A DNA stretch of 64,000 bases from Bacillus pumilus (GTDB taxonomy: Bacteria > Bacillota > Bacilli > Bacillales > Bacillaceae). Where the stretch lies: positions 1,052,272 to 1,116,271 of the forward strand of contig NZ_CP047089.1 of the NCBI RefSeq assembly GCF_009937765.1, written 5' to 3'. A model generated the notes under the pieces. The model had not been told where the DNA came from and ran no database searches. It saw only the letters and a program-made list of their open reading frames with translations. The position numbers and the translations under genes were made by a program. Of this stretch, positions 26,014 to 34,751 are shown in pieces (positions within the stretch are counted from its first letter, which is position 1; every line of letters starts with the position of its first letter).

Positions 26014-27004
26014 AAAATAGTTCTGCGATTCGTTTGAAGGAACGCTGTTTTTCTATCGGATCAAATGAATTGTTGAGAATCATGATGTCATCCGTTTGAT
26101 AGCGGTCCATCAAGCGAAGTAATTGCTCTTTTACCGTTGCCTTTGAGCCGACGATCATCCGCTGGCGGTTTTGTAACACTTTTTTCTTTTCCTGCGAGGT
26201 GTAGTGATAGGTACTAGCCTCTTCTATAGAGGGGACGCGGCTGTCCAGTCCTTTTTCAACACGCAGCAGCCATAAATCTGTACTACTGGCGATCCGTTCG
26301 GCCTCTTCATCAGTTTCACCACAAATGACAAACACGGCAAACATAGCGTGCGGCTGAGTGGAAAAGACAGATGGAGAAAAGTGAGATCGATACGTCTCGA
26401 ATGCTTGTTTACCGCGTGCAGGGTGGATAAAGTGACCAAAAATATAGTTGATTCCAAGCTCTGCTGCTTGCATGGCGCTATTTTCTCCTAAACCAAGCAG
26501 CCAAACCGGCGGATGAGCATCAACAAGCGGAGAAGCTTTGACTCCTGCATGCGGGTGTCCAGAAGGCAGGCTGTCTGATAAGTAAAAGAGAAGATCCTTC
26601 AGCTGGCGGTCAAACTGAGATAGGTCTTTATGCACGCCGTCTGTCAAAGCCAGTCTCGTCCTTTCAATTCCGCCCGGAGATTTACCGACACCGATTTCAA
26701 TTCGTCCTGGATACAGAGCTTCAAGCTGCCGCGTGACCTCTGCTACTTTAAAGGGGCTGTACTGCGGAAGTAAAATGCCGCCAGACCCGGTACGTAAGGT
26801 CGATGTATGAGCGGCAATATGTGCCATTAATATTTCAGGTGCTGTACTAGCGAGCCCTCTTGTGCTGTGGTGTTCAGCAAACCAATAACGCTCATACCCA
26901 AGGGTTTCTGCAAGCTGAGCCAGCTGCGTTGTGTGAATCAATGGCTCTTGTGCTGTCTGACCTTTAGGAATGGCGACTTGATCTAATATATGAAGTGATG
27001 GCAT
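26012..27004 (-). CDS. yceB: Luciferase-like flavin monooxygenase YceB
   Basis: A 330-residue LLM-class TIM-barrel protein. Typical motifs are the early SxLDQ strand (SLHILDQVAIPKGQ), RYWFAEHHSTRG, GSGGILLPQYSPFKVAE, the segment IEIGVGKSPGG, and the C-terminal VGSKATVKEQL. These fit the MsnO8 subgroup without an assigned substrate. Four candidate starts lie together; ATG 27004 gives the best distance from AAAGGA. In B. subtilis yceB is also just upstream of yceC, here in the opposite direction. Confidence 0.85.
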   Translation of the reverse strand: MPSLHILDQVAIPKGQTAQEPLIHTTQLAQLAETLGYERYWFAEHHSTRGLASTAPEILMAHIAAHTSTLRTGSGGILLPQYSPFKVAEVTRQLEALYPGRIEIGVGKSPGGIERTRLALTDGVHKDLSQFDRQLKDLLFYLSDSLPSGHPHAGVKASPLVDAHPPVWLLGLGENSAMQAAELGINYIFGHFIHPARGKQAFETYRSHFSPSVFSTQPHAMFAVFVICGETDEEAERIASSTDLWLLRVEKGLDSRVPSIEEASTYHYTSQEKKKVLQNRQRMIVGSKATVKEQLLRLMDRYQTDDIMILNNSFDPIEKQRSFKRIAELF

Positions 27005-27176
27005 CATCAACATCCTTTCGATAATACGTTGGATACAAGTATAAAGAAATCAACGGATGGAAGGAAACGAAAGGGTTTATTCTTTGAGCTTATGCTTTAT
27101 CTTTTCTATTTCAACATATGAAACCACATTAATACGTTATTTATCAGTAAGAGCTATGGACAAGAATTTTCGACAA

Positions 27177-27192
27177 TGTTTCACATGAAACA
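27177..27192. promoter_or_regulatory. parS-like site
   Basis: TGTTTCACATGAAACA differs from the ParB/Spo0J target TGTTNCACGTGAAACA at one central base. The 7-bp arms are a perfect inverted repeat. It lies in the 403-bp intergenic region between yceB and yceC. Confidence 0.6.
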
Positions 27193-27253
27193 CTTCATTT
27201 ACGACATGAATCATTTTCAACATGGATCTTTCGTTAAAAAAATATCATCTGTT

Positions 27254-27282
27254 TGAAACCTATCTTGAACGTAGATCGTATA
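27254..27282 (+). promoter_or_regulatory. ECF sigma factor promoter of the yce operon
   Basis: TGAAAC (27254-27259) and CGTATA (27277-27282) are 17 bases apart, matching the SigW/SigM/SigX class. The B. subtilis yceCDEFGH operon is known to be driven by these envelope-stress sigma factors. The rest of the 27005-27416 gap holds the parS-like site and no gene. Confidence 0.7.
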
Positions 27283-27416
27283 TACTAGTAAATAGAAAAA
27301 AGAGTAAGAGGCTCCAAGGTCATTTCATGAATTTTGTCGAATTTTCATGTATGATGATTTTAATAGGGTCCATCGCTTAATAAATAGATTTTTATTATGC
27401 TGGAGGAGTGATTGAT

Positions 27417-28019
27417 TTGGCGATTACATTAGAAAAGGGTCAACGTATTGATTTAACAAAAGGCAAAGCAGGGCTAACGAATATTCTTGTTGGACTTGGC
27501 TGGGATCCTGTATCACAAGGCGGCGGATTTTTAGGAAAGCTGTTTGGTGGCGGAGGCGGCGCTGATATTGATTGTGACGCTTCAGTGCTCATGCTGAAAA
27601 ATGATAAGTTTGTTGAAAATAAAGATTTGATTTACTTTGGTAACTTGAAAAGCAAGTGCGGCAGTGTTGAGCATACAGGTGACAACCTGACAGGTGAAGG
27701 AGACGGAGATGATGAACAAGTCCTCGTCAACTTAAGCAAGGTGCCAGGCAATGTGAATAAATTGGTGTTTGTAGTGAACATCTATGATGCACTTAGAAGA
27801 AATCAACATTTTGGTATGATTCAAAATGCGTACATTCGCATTGTCGATCGTTCAAACAATCAAGAACTAGTGAAATATAATTTAAAAGATGAATATGCAG
27901 GGAAAACATCATTAATCGTTGGAGAGCTTTATCGCCACGAAAATGAATGGAAGTTTGTTGCTGTAGGAAATGGTACAAACGATGCGAAGCTTGCCGATAT
28001 TACGAGAAACTACATTTAA
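27417..28019 (+). CDS. yceC: TerD-domain stress protein YceC
   Basis: A 200-residue TerD/CABP1-type protein. It starts [15 protein letters not shown], has the calcium-binding segments ADIDCDAS and GEGDGDDEQ, and ends [15 protein letters not shown], all typical. Unlike its two neighbours it carries a glycine-rich insertion ([14 protein letters not shown]) before the first calcium motif. Start TTG 27417 lies eight bases after GGAGGAG. TerD proteins bind calcium and are part of tellurite/envelope stress defence; molecular action is unresolved. First gene of the operon. Confidence 0.92.
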   Translation: MAITLEKGQRIDLTKGKAGLTNILVGLGWDPVSQGGGFLGKLFGGGGGADIDCDASVLMLKNDKFVENKDLIYFGNLKSKCGSVEHTGDNLTGEGDGDDEQVLVNLSKVPGNVNKLVFVVNIYDALRRNQHFGMIQNAYIRIVDRSNNQELVKYNLKDEYAGKTSLIVGELYRHENEWKFVAVGNGTNDAKLADITRNYI

Positions 28020-28039
28020 TCAGAAGGGAGAGATTCCTA

Positions 28040-28621
28040 GTGGGAATTTCTTTAGCGAAAGGTCAAAAAATTGATTTAACAAAAACGAATCCAGGTTTAA
28101 CAAAAGTAGTCGTAGGTCTTGGCTGGGATGTAAACAAGTATGATGGCGGACATGACTTTGATCTAGACGCAAGCGTATTCCTTTTAGATGCAGCAGGGAA
28201 AGCAAACTCTCCATCTGACTTTGTTTTCTACAATCAAACGACTGGCGGTGGCGGAAGTATCGTACATACAGGCGATAACCGTACAGGTGAAGGAGACGGA
28301 GATGACGAGCAGGTCAATGTTGATCTTTCAACTGTACCAGCGAGTATTGAGAAAATCTCCTTCGTCATTACAATCCATGACGCAGAAGCACGCAGCCAAA
28401 ACTTTGGACAGGTTTCTAACGCTTACGTCCGTATTTTAAATGCAGCATCAAATGAAGAACTGATTCGCTACGATTTGGCAGAGGACTTCTCTATTGAGAC
28501 AGCGATTATTGTAGGTGAATTATACCGTCACGGCGGAGAATGGAAATTCTCAGCTGTCGGATCGGGCTATCAAGGCGGACTTGCCCGCATTGCAACGGAC
28601 TTCGGATTAGATATCGGGTAA
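28040..28621 (+). CDS. yceD: TerD-domain stress protein YceD
   Basis: A 193-residue TerD protein nearly collinear with B. subtilis YceD. Motifs: [29 protein letters not shown] (calcium ligands), [10 protein letters not shown] and [20 protein letters not shown]. The GTG start at 28040 follows AGAAGGGAGAG. It lies 20 bp after yceC and is close in sequence to yceE, indicating tandem duplication. Confidence 0.93.
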   Translation: MGISLAKGQKIDLTKTNPGLTKVVVGLGWDVNKYDGGHDFDLDASVFLLDAAGKANSPSDFVFYNQTTGGGGSIVHTGDNRTGEGDGDDEQVNVDLSTVPASIEKISFVITIHDAEARSQNFGQVSNAYVRILNAASNEELIRYDLAEDFSIETAIIVGELYRHGGEWKFSAVGSGYQGGLARIATDFGLDIG

Positions 28622-28662
28622 CAGCTCGTTTTATATTTTCAACGGACAGGAGAGATTCGAAT

Positions 28663-29241
28663 ATGGCGATTCAGCTATCAAAAGGACAACGTGTCGATTT
28701 AACAAAAACCAACCCAGGACTGACGAAAGTGATGATCGGTCTTGGGTGGGATACGAATAAATATTCAGGTGGAGCCGAATTTGATTTGGACGCTTCAGCA
28801 TTCTTAGTGGATGCAAACAATCGTTGTCAGCAAGACACAGACTTTGTTTTCTATAATAACCTTCAGCATCCAAGCGGCAGTGTCACTCATACAGGTGATA
28901 ACCGGACGGGTGAAGGAGATGGAGATGACGAGCAAATTCTCGTTGATTTCTCAAAAATTCCTGCTAACATTGATCGTATCGGAATTACAGTAACGATTCA
29001 TGATGCAGAGGCGCGCAGCCAGAATTTTGGACAAGTCTCAAATGCGTTTGTTCGTGTTGTAAATGAAGAGGGCGGGGAAGAATTGATTCGCTTTGATTTA
29101 GGGGAAGACTTCTCAATTGAAACAGCTGTTGTGGTATGTGAACTATACCGCCACGGAAGCGATTGGAAGTTTAACGCGATCGGAAGCGGATTCTCTGGCG
29201 GACTTGCAGCTCTTTGTCAAAATTATGGGTTAGAAGTATAA
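28663..29241 (+). CDS. yceE: TerD-domain stress protein YceE
   Basis: A 192-residue TerD protein, sister of YceD. It has [38 protein letters not shown] and the same [20 protein letters not shown] segment. Start ATG 28663 after ACAGGAGAG. Both calcium motifs are complete. The two copies differ mostly at surface positions, so they may form hetero-assemblies; this is inference. Confidence 0.93.
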   Translation: MAIQLSKGQRVDLTKTNPGLTKVMIGLGWDTNKYSGGAEFDLDASAFLVDANNRCQQDTDFVFYNNLQHPSGSVTHTGDNRTGEGDGDDEQILVDFSKIPANIDRIGITVTIHDAEARSQNFGQVSNAFVRVVNEEGGEELIRFDLGEDFSIETAVVVCELYRHGSDWKFNAIGSGFSGGLAALCQNYGLEV

Positions 29242-29332
29242 ACGACGAGACATCAATCGATTCAAGAGGCGCTGCCAATGACTCATATGAGGGCCTTTTC
29301 CAAAGTGAGAAAGAAACAGCGATCAAGAATAA

Positions 29333-29352
29333 CAGCAGGCGAAAGCCTGCTG
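29333..29352 (+). other. GNRA-capped hairpin in the yceE-yceF spacer
   Basis: CAGCAGGC-GAAA-GCCTGCTG is a perfect 8-bp stem with a GAAA tetraloop in a 141-bp spacer inside the operon. No T-tract follows, so it is more likely an mRNA processing or stability element than a terminator. Confidence 0.6.
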
Positions 29353-29382
29353 ATGCTTCTACACTTATAGGAGGAAAACCAG

Positions 29383-30162
29383 TTGGACATTTTGAAACAT
29401 ATGTTGGACACCTATGCTTCGTTTTTTGATTGGCATATGTGGGCAGAGGTATTAACAAACCCTGTCTCTTGGGGGCTCATTGGGACCCTTGTTGTGCTTG
29501 AAGGATTGTTATCAGCAGATAACGCACTTGTATTAGCCGTCATGGTGAAACACTTACCAGAAAAGCAGCGTAAAAAGGCATTAACCTACGGATTAATTGG
29601 CGCTTATTTCTTCCGTTTTCTATTCATTGGCGTAGGGATGCTGCTGATTAAATTCTGGTGGATTAAGGTTCTCGGAGCTGCATATTTAGCATGGCTTGTC
29701 ATTAAGCACTTCTGGTTAGGTGACGGCGATGATGAAGCGAAGGAATTGAAAAAAGAAGGCTGGATGATTCGCGTATTTGGCGTGTTCTGGGCAACCGTTA
29801 TTTCTGTGGAAATTATGGACCTTGCCTTCTCGGTGGACAGTATTCTTGCGGCATTCGCTGTATCTGAGGAAGTATGGATTCTGCTTTTAGGCGGAATGCT
29901 TGGTATTCTCATGATGCGTACAGTGGCACAGTTATTCCTTGTCCTCATTGACCGTATTCCTGAGCTTGAGAATACCGCGTTTATTCTCATTGGGATTATT
30001 GCCATCAAAATGGGCTTAAGTGCTGCCCATATTGAAATTCCGCATCTTGCATTCTTTGCGATTATTATTCTAGCGTTTATCGGGACGTTTATTGTTCATA
30101 AAATCAATAAGAAGAAACATCAAGATGTGACAAACGAAGCTGCGGCTTCAAAAGAAGAATAG
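29383..30162 (+). CDS. yceF: TerC-family membrane protein YceF (manganese export)
   Basis: A 259-residue TerC/Alx protein with seven to eight helices. Conserved metal-site acids appear in LEGLLSADNALVLAVMV and in EIMDLAFSVDSILAAFAVS. B. subtilis YceF and its paralogue YkoY have been shown to affect manganese export/metalation of secreted proteins. Start TTG 29383, RBS TAGGAGGAAAA. It ends the first half of the operon; a strong terminator follows before the inserted module. Confidence 0.92.
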   Translation: MDILKHMLDTYASFFDWHMWAEVLTNPVSWGLIGTLVVLEGLLSADNALVLAVMVKHLPEKQRKKALTYGLIGAYFFRFLFIGVGMLLIKFWWIKVLGAAYLAWLVIKHFWLGDGDDEAKELKKEGWMIRVFGVFWATVISVEIMDLAFSVDSILAAFAVSEEVWILLLGGMLGILMMRTVAQLFLVLIDRIPELENTAFILIGIIAIKMGLSAAHIEIPHLAFFAIIILAFIGTFIVHKINKKKHQDVTNEAAASKEE

Positions 30163-30168
30163 GTGATC

Positions 30169-30207
30169 AAAAAGGAATGGAGTTGACTAGCGGCTCCATC
30201 CTTTTTT
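30169..30207 (+). terminator. Terminator after yceF
   Basis: AAAAAGGAATGGAG pairs with CTCCATCCTTTTTT (one mismatch) and a T-tract, so the downstream module depends on read-through or its own promoter. Confidence 0.85.
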
Positions 30208-30255
30208 GAATCATCAGGTTATTGATTTTCTCTAAACAACAGGAGGTGGCACAGC

Positions 30256-31446
30256 ATGCGGTATTTTCGATTTTTATCAGAGGCGATGCAGCACGATCTT
30301 TTTTTCAAGCGGCCGGGGGCGATGCATTCATTGACACCAAGGCACGTACTTGCGCATGCATTAGGTGCTACTTTGTATATGCCTGCGACAAGACAAGATA
30401 TAGCAGATATGCTGCTGTCGCAGAAATATGAAGCGCTTTGCTCTGTTGTCTTTTGCTTGGAGGATGCCATCGGTGATCAAGAAGTGGATATGGCCGAACA
30501 GAATCTAGTGGCACAACTGGCCAGTCTCAAAGAGAAAGTCACGCATGCTCCTGAAACGGCTGAACATTTGCCTCTTATATTTATTCGCGTTCGTTCGCCG
30601 AAACAGCTGCTCAAAATGGCAGACTTGCTCGGTTCCTCTCTTCAATTACTTACCGGTTTTGTGTTCCCGAAGTGCTCGGTTCATAATGCGAAAGATTATT
30701 TGGACAGTCTGAAACAGGCATCGGCCAAAACGCAGACAATCCTTTATGGGATGCCCATTTTGGAAACACCCGATTTACTAGAAAAAGAAACAAGATATAC
30801 GGTGTTGTCAGAGTTAAAGCAGATTTTGCTGAATGACGAGGAATATATTTTGAATATTCGCATTGGGGCAACGGATCTTTGTGGTTTGTACGGGATTCGC
30901 CGTGATCGTGACACGACCATATATGAAATTCATTTGATTGCTGACTTGATCACAGATATCATCAATTATTTTGGCCGTTCTTTTGTGATATCTGGGGCTG
31001 TGTGGGAGCATTTTGGTCCTGCGCGAAAGGAACAAAAGCCATTCATTCGGGCACTTTCTCATAAGAGTGGTGAATCGTCTTCATCTGAATTTGATGACGT
31101 ACAAGGTTTACTGAAGGAGACAAAACTCGATGTGGCTAACGGCATTCATGGGAAGACGGTTATTCATCCAACACATCTCAAGCCTGTTCAAAGCATGTAT
31201 GTTGTGACGAAGGAAGAGTATATGGATGCATTAAGCATTCTTGAACATGCAGACGGCACAATTGGCGTAATGAAGAGTACCTTCTCTAATAAAATGAATG
31301 AAACGAAGCCCCATTACAGATGGGCAGAGCACATTTTAATGAAGTCAGATATTTATGGGGTGTTTCATGAAAACAGAAACTATATCGACATACTCACAGA
31401 AGCAGAAGCCGCATACGCTGAGCATCTTGGAACATATGGAAGTTGA
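30256..31446 (+). CDS. HpcH/HpaI (CitE-like) aldolase/lyase, Ter-linked
   Basis: A 396-residue TIM-barrel protein of the HpcH/HpaI aldolase family related to citrate lyase beta. The acidic metal/CoA-site motif FCLEDAIGDQEVD is near residue 70, followed by FIRVRSP, GFVFPKC and the GKTVIHPTHLKP motif near residue 300. It is about 100 residues longer than CitE, as in the versions found in Ter-linked gene sets. RBS AACAGGAGGTGG. First gene of a four-gene module; predicted to take part in making a small metabolite (inference from the family's published genomic association). Confidence 0.8.
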   Translation: MRYFRFLSEAMQHDLFFKRPGAMHSLTPRHVLAHALGATLYMPATRQDIADMLLSQKYEALCSVVFCLEDAIGDQEVDMAEQNLVAQLASLKEKVTHAPETAEHLPLIFIRVRSPKQLLKMADLLGSSLQLLTGFVFPKCSVHNAKDYLDSLKQASAKTQTILYGMPILETPDLLEKETRYTVLSELKQILLNDEEYILNIRIGATDLCGLYGIRRDRDTTIYEIHLIADLITDIINYFGRSFVISGAVWEHFGPARKEQKPFIRALSHKSGESSSSEFDDVQGLLKETKLDVANGIHGKTVIHPTHLKPVQSMYVVTKEEYMDALSILEHADGTIGVMKSTFSNKMNETKPHYRWAEHILMKSDIYGVFHENRNYIDILTEAEAAYAEHLGTYGS

Positions 31447-32767
31447 GCTTGATCTCAAAGAAGGTGCGCTTCACCTAGAAAAAAAGCATCTTTTTGACAT
31501 GGCGGCAAGGGTGAACAAAAAAAGAGCCTTTTTATTTGTTAGTAAGGTGCTTGGCAAACACATTCCTGTTCATCCAGTCAAACCGCTCCTTGTCTCGGGT
31601 CTTTTAGCCATGGCGTATGCCAAAGAACAAACAGGCAAGACGTCTCCGCATCAAGACCTTTTAGTAGAAGCACTTAAGACAGATGACCACGCGGTATCAT
31701 CTAAAGCCTACGAAGCGCTCAAAAAAGAGAAACTTTCAGTAGGAAAACAGCCGATCGTGATCGGCTTTGCAGAAACAGCAACCGCTCTTGGACACGGTGT
31801 GTATGACGTCTTAGAAGGAGCATCTTACATTCATACGACACGTGAGCAGCTGCTGGATCTTGATCCTTCATTGGTCTTTGAAGAAGAGCATTCACATGCA
31901 ACGGATCAGCTTTGTTATGCAGACGTATCATTGCTTAGAACAGATCGTCCTATCGTGCTAGTAGATGATGAAGTCACGACAGGTCGTACGAATATCAATA
32001 TCATCCGGGATCTTCATGCAAAGCACCCGCGACATTCTTACACAATTCTTTCTATTTTAGACTGGAGGACAGAGGAGCACGAAAAAGCCATGTGTGAGCT
32101 TGAAAAGGAGCTTGGTATTCACATCACCTCATTGTCTTTATTAAAAGGGAAAATGGTCTTTCGGGGCAAAACGCTGGATGAACCAGCTTATTCGTATGAG
32201 ATTGCTGAGCAAAAGGATCTGCCAAATCTCTCTTTTCACTCTCTTCAATCTTTCTTTCAGCAAGTGCCGTATGCACGTTCTCATGCAACCAATTCGGCAG
32301 GTCATTCGCCATATATACATGAAACGGGTCGTTTTGGTTTAAACGCAGCAAATACGGCAGCCATCGACCAAGCAGCTGCAGAGGCTGGATTGAAACTGAA
32401 GAAAGAACGCAAAGGAAAGCAGACACTTTGTTTAGGAACAGGTGAGCTGATGTATATACCGATGAGAGTAGCTGCCCATATGGGAGAGGGCGTTCTCTTT
32501 CATTCAACGACGAGAAGCCCTATTCATCCAGTTGAAAAGGATGGATATGCTGTTCAAAATGGGTTCACTTTTGTGAGTCCAGAGGATGCTCGAATTCAGC
32601 ATTACGTGTACAACATACCAAAAGGTCAATATGATGATGTATTTCTCTTCTTTGAGAAAAGGGTCTCTCAGGAGGCATTGCTTCCGCTTGTTCATTTATT
32701 TGCTGAGCGGCATGTGAAGCATGTGCATATTGTGACTTTATCAGATGAGGTGAAGGTGAATGGCTAA
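31436..32767 (+). CDS. Phosphoribosyltransferase with TRSP domain
   Basis: A 443-residue two-domain protein. The N-terminal part is a type I phosphoribosyltransferase with the PRPP loop VLVDDEVTTGRTNINII near residue 180. The C-terminal part is a TRSP domain, with its naming motif visible in FHSTTRSPIHP. I chose ATG 31436, which overlaps the previous gene by 11 bp; ATG 31367 is possible but overlaps by 80 bp. It ends 8 bp inside the next gene. PRTase-TRSP proteins occur with HpcH, PELOTA and HAD genes in Ter-linked modules thought to build a nucleoside-like molecule. Confidence 0.8.
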   Translation: MEVELDLKEGALHLEKKHLFDMAARVNKKRAFLFVSKVLGKHIPVHPVKPLLVSGLLAMAYAKEQTGKTSPHQDLLVEALKTDDHAVSSKAYEALKKEKLSVGKQPIVIGFAETATALGHGVYDVLEGASYIHTTREQLLDLDPSLVFEEEHSHATDQLCYADVSLLRTDRPIVLVDDEVTTGRTNINIIRDLHAKHPRHSYTILSILDWRTEEHEKAMCELEKELGIHITSLSLLKGKMVFRGKTLDEPAYSYEIAEQKDLPNLSFHSLQSFFQQVPYARSHATNSAGHSPYIHETGRFGLNAANTAAIDQAAAEAGLKLKKERKGKQTLCLGTGELMYIPMRVAAHMGEGVLFHSTTRSPIHPVEKDGYAVQNGFTFVSPEDARIQHYVYNIPKGQYDDVFLFFEKRVSQEALLPLVHLFAERHVKHVHIVTLSDEVKVNG

Positions 32768-33869
32768 TGTGTATACAAAGATGGGAAGCTATCCAGAGCA
32801 GGATGTAACCTTCTTACTCAAAGATTTATCATCCATTGAGATGGAAAAAAGTACAGAGGAGCGGGAGCGTTCAATTCAGAGTGGTGCGCATTATTCAGAA
32901 ATGCTGCCGATTGAATATAAACCAACGGAATCTTATATGGATTTATTCTATGAATCTCTGAAAGAAAGTAAGGAGAAGGTAGCAGAAGCAGTAGCTGTTG
33001 TAGCAGAACAGATTGTGAAAAGGCGAGGCTTCCAAACGGTGCTTTGCAGTTTGGCTAGAGCGGGAACGCCGATCGGGGTGCTCATCAAACGATATATTCG
33101 AAAGACATATGGTCTTGAATTGCCTCATTACAGCATCTCAATTATTCGTGATCGAGGAATTGATGAGAATGCGCTGCATTATATGCTCAAGGAACATCCG
33201 GGCTATGAGATTGCCTTTATTGATGGATGGACCGGAAAAGGTGCGATTTCGAGAGAGCTCCAACAAGCGGTGATTGATTTTGAAAGAAAGTACGGTATTC
33301 GTCTTTCTAGTGAACTGGCTGTACTCGCTGATCCAGGCTATTGTACACAAGTCTACGGAACGAGAGAGGACTTTCTCATTCCTAGTGCTTGTCTGAATTC
33401 GACTGTATCTGGACTTGTTAGTCGGACGGTACTAAACAACCGCTGGATCAATGCCGATGATTTCCATGGGGCAAAATATTATGAAGAGTTGCTTGATGAG
33501 GATGTGTCCAATCTGTATGTGGATACAATTGAAGAAGCCTTTTCTAGCCTCGAACCAAATCTAAAAGAGAAAGCAGAGACCATCCTCACGCAAGGAATAC
33601 CTGCGGATTGGCGGGGGATGGCGTCGATTGAAGCGATCGGTCAGGAGTTTCAAATTGAAAACACTCATTTGATTAAACCGGGTGTTGGTGAGACGACCCG
33701 TGTGCTGCTGAGAAGAATTCCTTGGAAAATCTTAATTCAGCCTGGGTCTCAGGAAAAGCTAAAGCATATTTTGCTTCTGGCAGAGGACAGAGGCGTTCCT
33801 GTCATTGAATATGCCAATATGTCCTATACGTGCTGTGGACTTATTCGTCCGTTGGAGCAGACATCATGA
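32760..33869 (+). CDS. StiP/PELOTA-domain protein of the Ter-linked module
   Basis: A 369-residue protein matching the so-called cysteine protease StiP family: an N-terminal PRTase-like domain (VLCSLARAGTPIGVLIKRY, then AFIDGWTGKGAI) and a C-terminal PELOTA-type RNA-binding domain (KPGVGETTRVLLRRIPWKI). The protease label of the family is not evident from a clear catalytic pair, so I would not rely on it. It overlaps both neighbours by a few bases, indicating coupled translation. Confidence 0.78.
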   Translation: MANVYTKMGSYPEQDVTFLLKDLSSIEMEKSTEERERSIQSGAHYSEMLPIEYKPTESYMDLFYESLKESKEKVAEAVAVVAEQIVKRRGFQTVLCSLARAGTPIGVLIKRYIRKTYGLELPHYSISIIRDRGIDENALHYMLKEHPGYEIAFIDGWTGKGAISRELQQAVIDFERKYGIRLSSELAVLADPGYCTQVYGTREDFLIPSACLNSTVSGLVSRTVLNNRWINADDFHGAKYYEELLDEDVSNLYVDTIEEAFSSLEPNLKEKAETILTQGIPADWRGMASIEAIGQEFQIENTHLIKPGVGETTRVLLRRIPWKILIQPGSQEKLKHILLLAEDRGVPVIEYANMSYTCCGLIRPLEQTS

Positions 33870-34681
33870 AGACAAGTGCGTTTGCCAGTGATTTAGACCG
33901 GACGCTGATTTATTCACACCGAGTGTTAGATCACTATGAGTATGATGGAGATTATGATTTAGTTGAGATGCTGGATGAGCGCCCGCTTTCCTATATGTCG
34001 GTTGAAACGAAGAAGTCTTTGAAGATGATTCATCAGTTAGGCTGGTTCATTCCAGTGACGACAAGAACGACCGCTCAGTATGAACGGATCACCTTCTTTC
34101 AGCAAGAGCTCAAACCGGAGTATGCCGTCACGACAAATGGGGGCTGTATCCTTCATCACGGCAAGCCGCTTGAGGATTGGCAGGTCATTGTTGATGAGAG
34201 GCTCAAAGCGTGTATGTCAGTCAGAGAGATGCTAAGAGCCATCTCCGAACTGCCAGTTGCAGCATGGGTGAAGCGTACCCGGACAGCAGAGGGAAGATTT
34301 CTTTATTTGATTATGAAAGATGAGTATCTTTCTCGCATTCCACTTGCCGAATTGAAGCAGTGGGGCGAGGAGAGAGGCTGGCAGGTGTCTCTACAAGGGC
34401 GGAAGCTTTATTTTATTCCGGCACCGCTTAATAAGTGGGATGCTGTTGCTTTTCTAAAGGAACGGCTGGCGCTTGAATATGTATATGGAGCGGGTGATTC
34501 CCTCTTAGATGCAGGACTTATTCGACAGGCAGATATGGGCTTTGCCCCAAGGCATGGAGAAGTGCTCGACTTTGATCCGTTACTTGAGCCGACAGCAGCA
34601 TCTGGCATGGCAGCAGCAGATGAAATCACCGCTTGTGTCAAAAAGCAGATGACGACCGCAAAAAAGCCCTCGATTCGATAG
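33866..34681 (+). CDS. HAD-superfamily phosphatase, Ter-linked
   Basis: A 271-residue HAD hydrolase. The nucleophile motif is FASDLDRTLIYS (residues about 5-16), motif II is VTTRTTAQY, and the acidic motif IV is YGAGDSLLDAGLI. The cap is of the Cof/SPP type. Start ATG 33866 overlaps the previous stop as ATGA. It most likely removes a phosphate from the module's product. Last gene of the inserted module; 70 bp later yceG begins. Confidence 0.8.
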   Translation: MKTSAFASDLDRTLIYSHRVLDHYEYDGDYDLVEMLDERPLSYMSVETKKSLKMIHQLGWFIPVTTRTTAQYERITFFQQELKPEYAVTTNGGCILHHGKPLEDWQVIVDERLKACMSVREMLRAISELPVAAWVKRTRTAEGRFLYLIMKDEYLSRIPLAELKQWGEERGWQVSLQGRKLYFIPAPLNKWDAVAFLKERLALEYVYGAGDSLLDAGLIRQADMGFAPRHGEVLDFDPLLEPTAASGMAAADEITACVKKQMTTAKKPSIR

Positions 34682-34751
34682 CAGAAGTAGAAGGGTGAAT
34701 GATATGATAGTAGTAGCTTTCGAGAAAATATAGGAGAAAGGAAGGAGCGGC

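Noticed and set aside
29242-29382. Possible yybP-ykoY manganese riboswitch upstream of yceF
   Set aside because: Expected conserved internal loops were not found; only one simple hairpin is present.
30650-31062. Antisense frames across the HpcH-like gene
   Set aside because: Shadows of a well-supported gene; no RBS or family motif.
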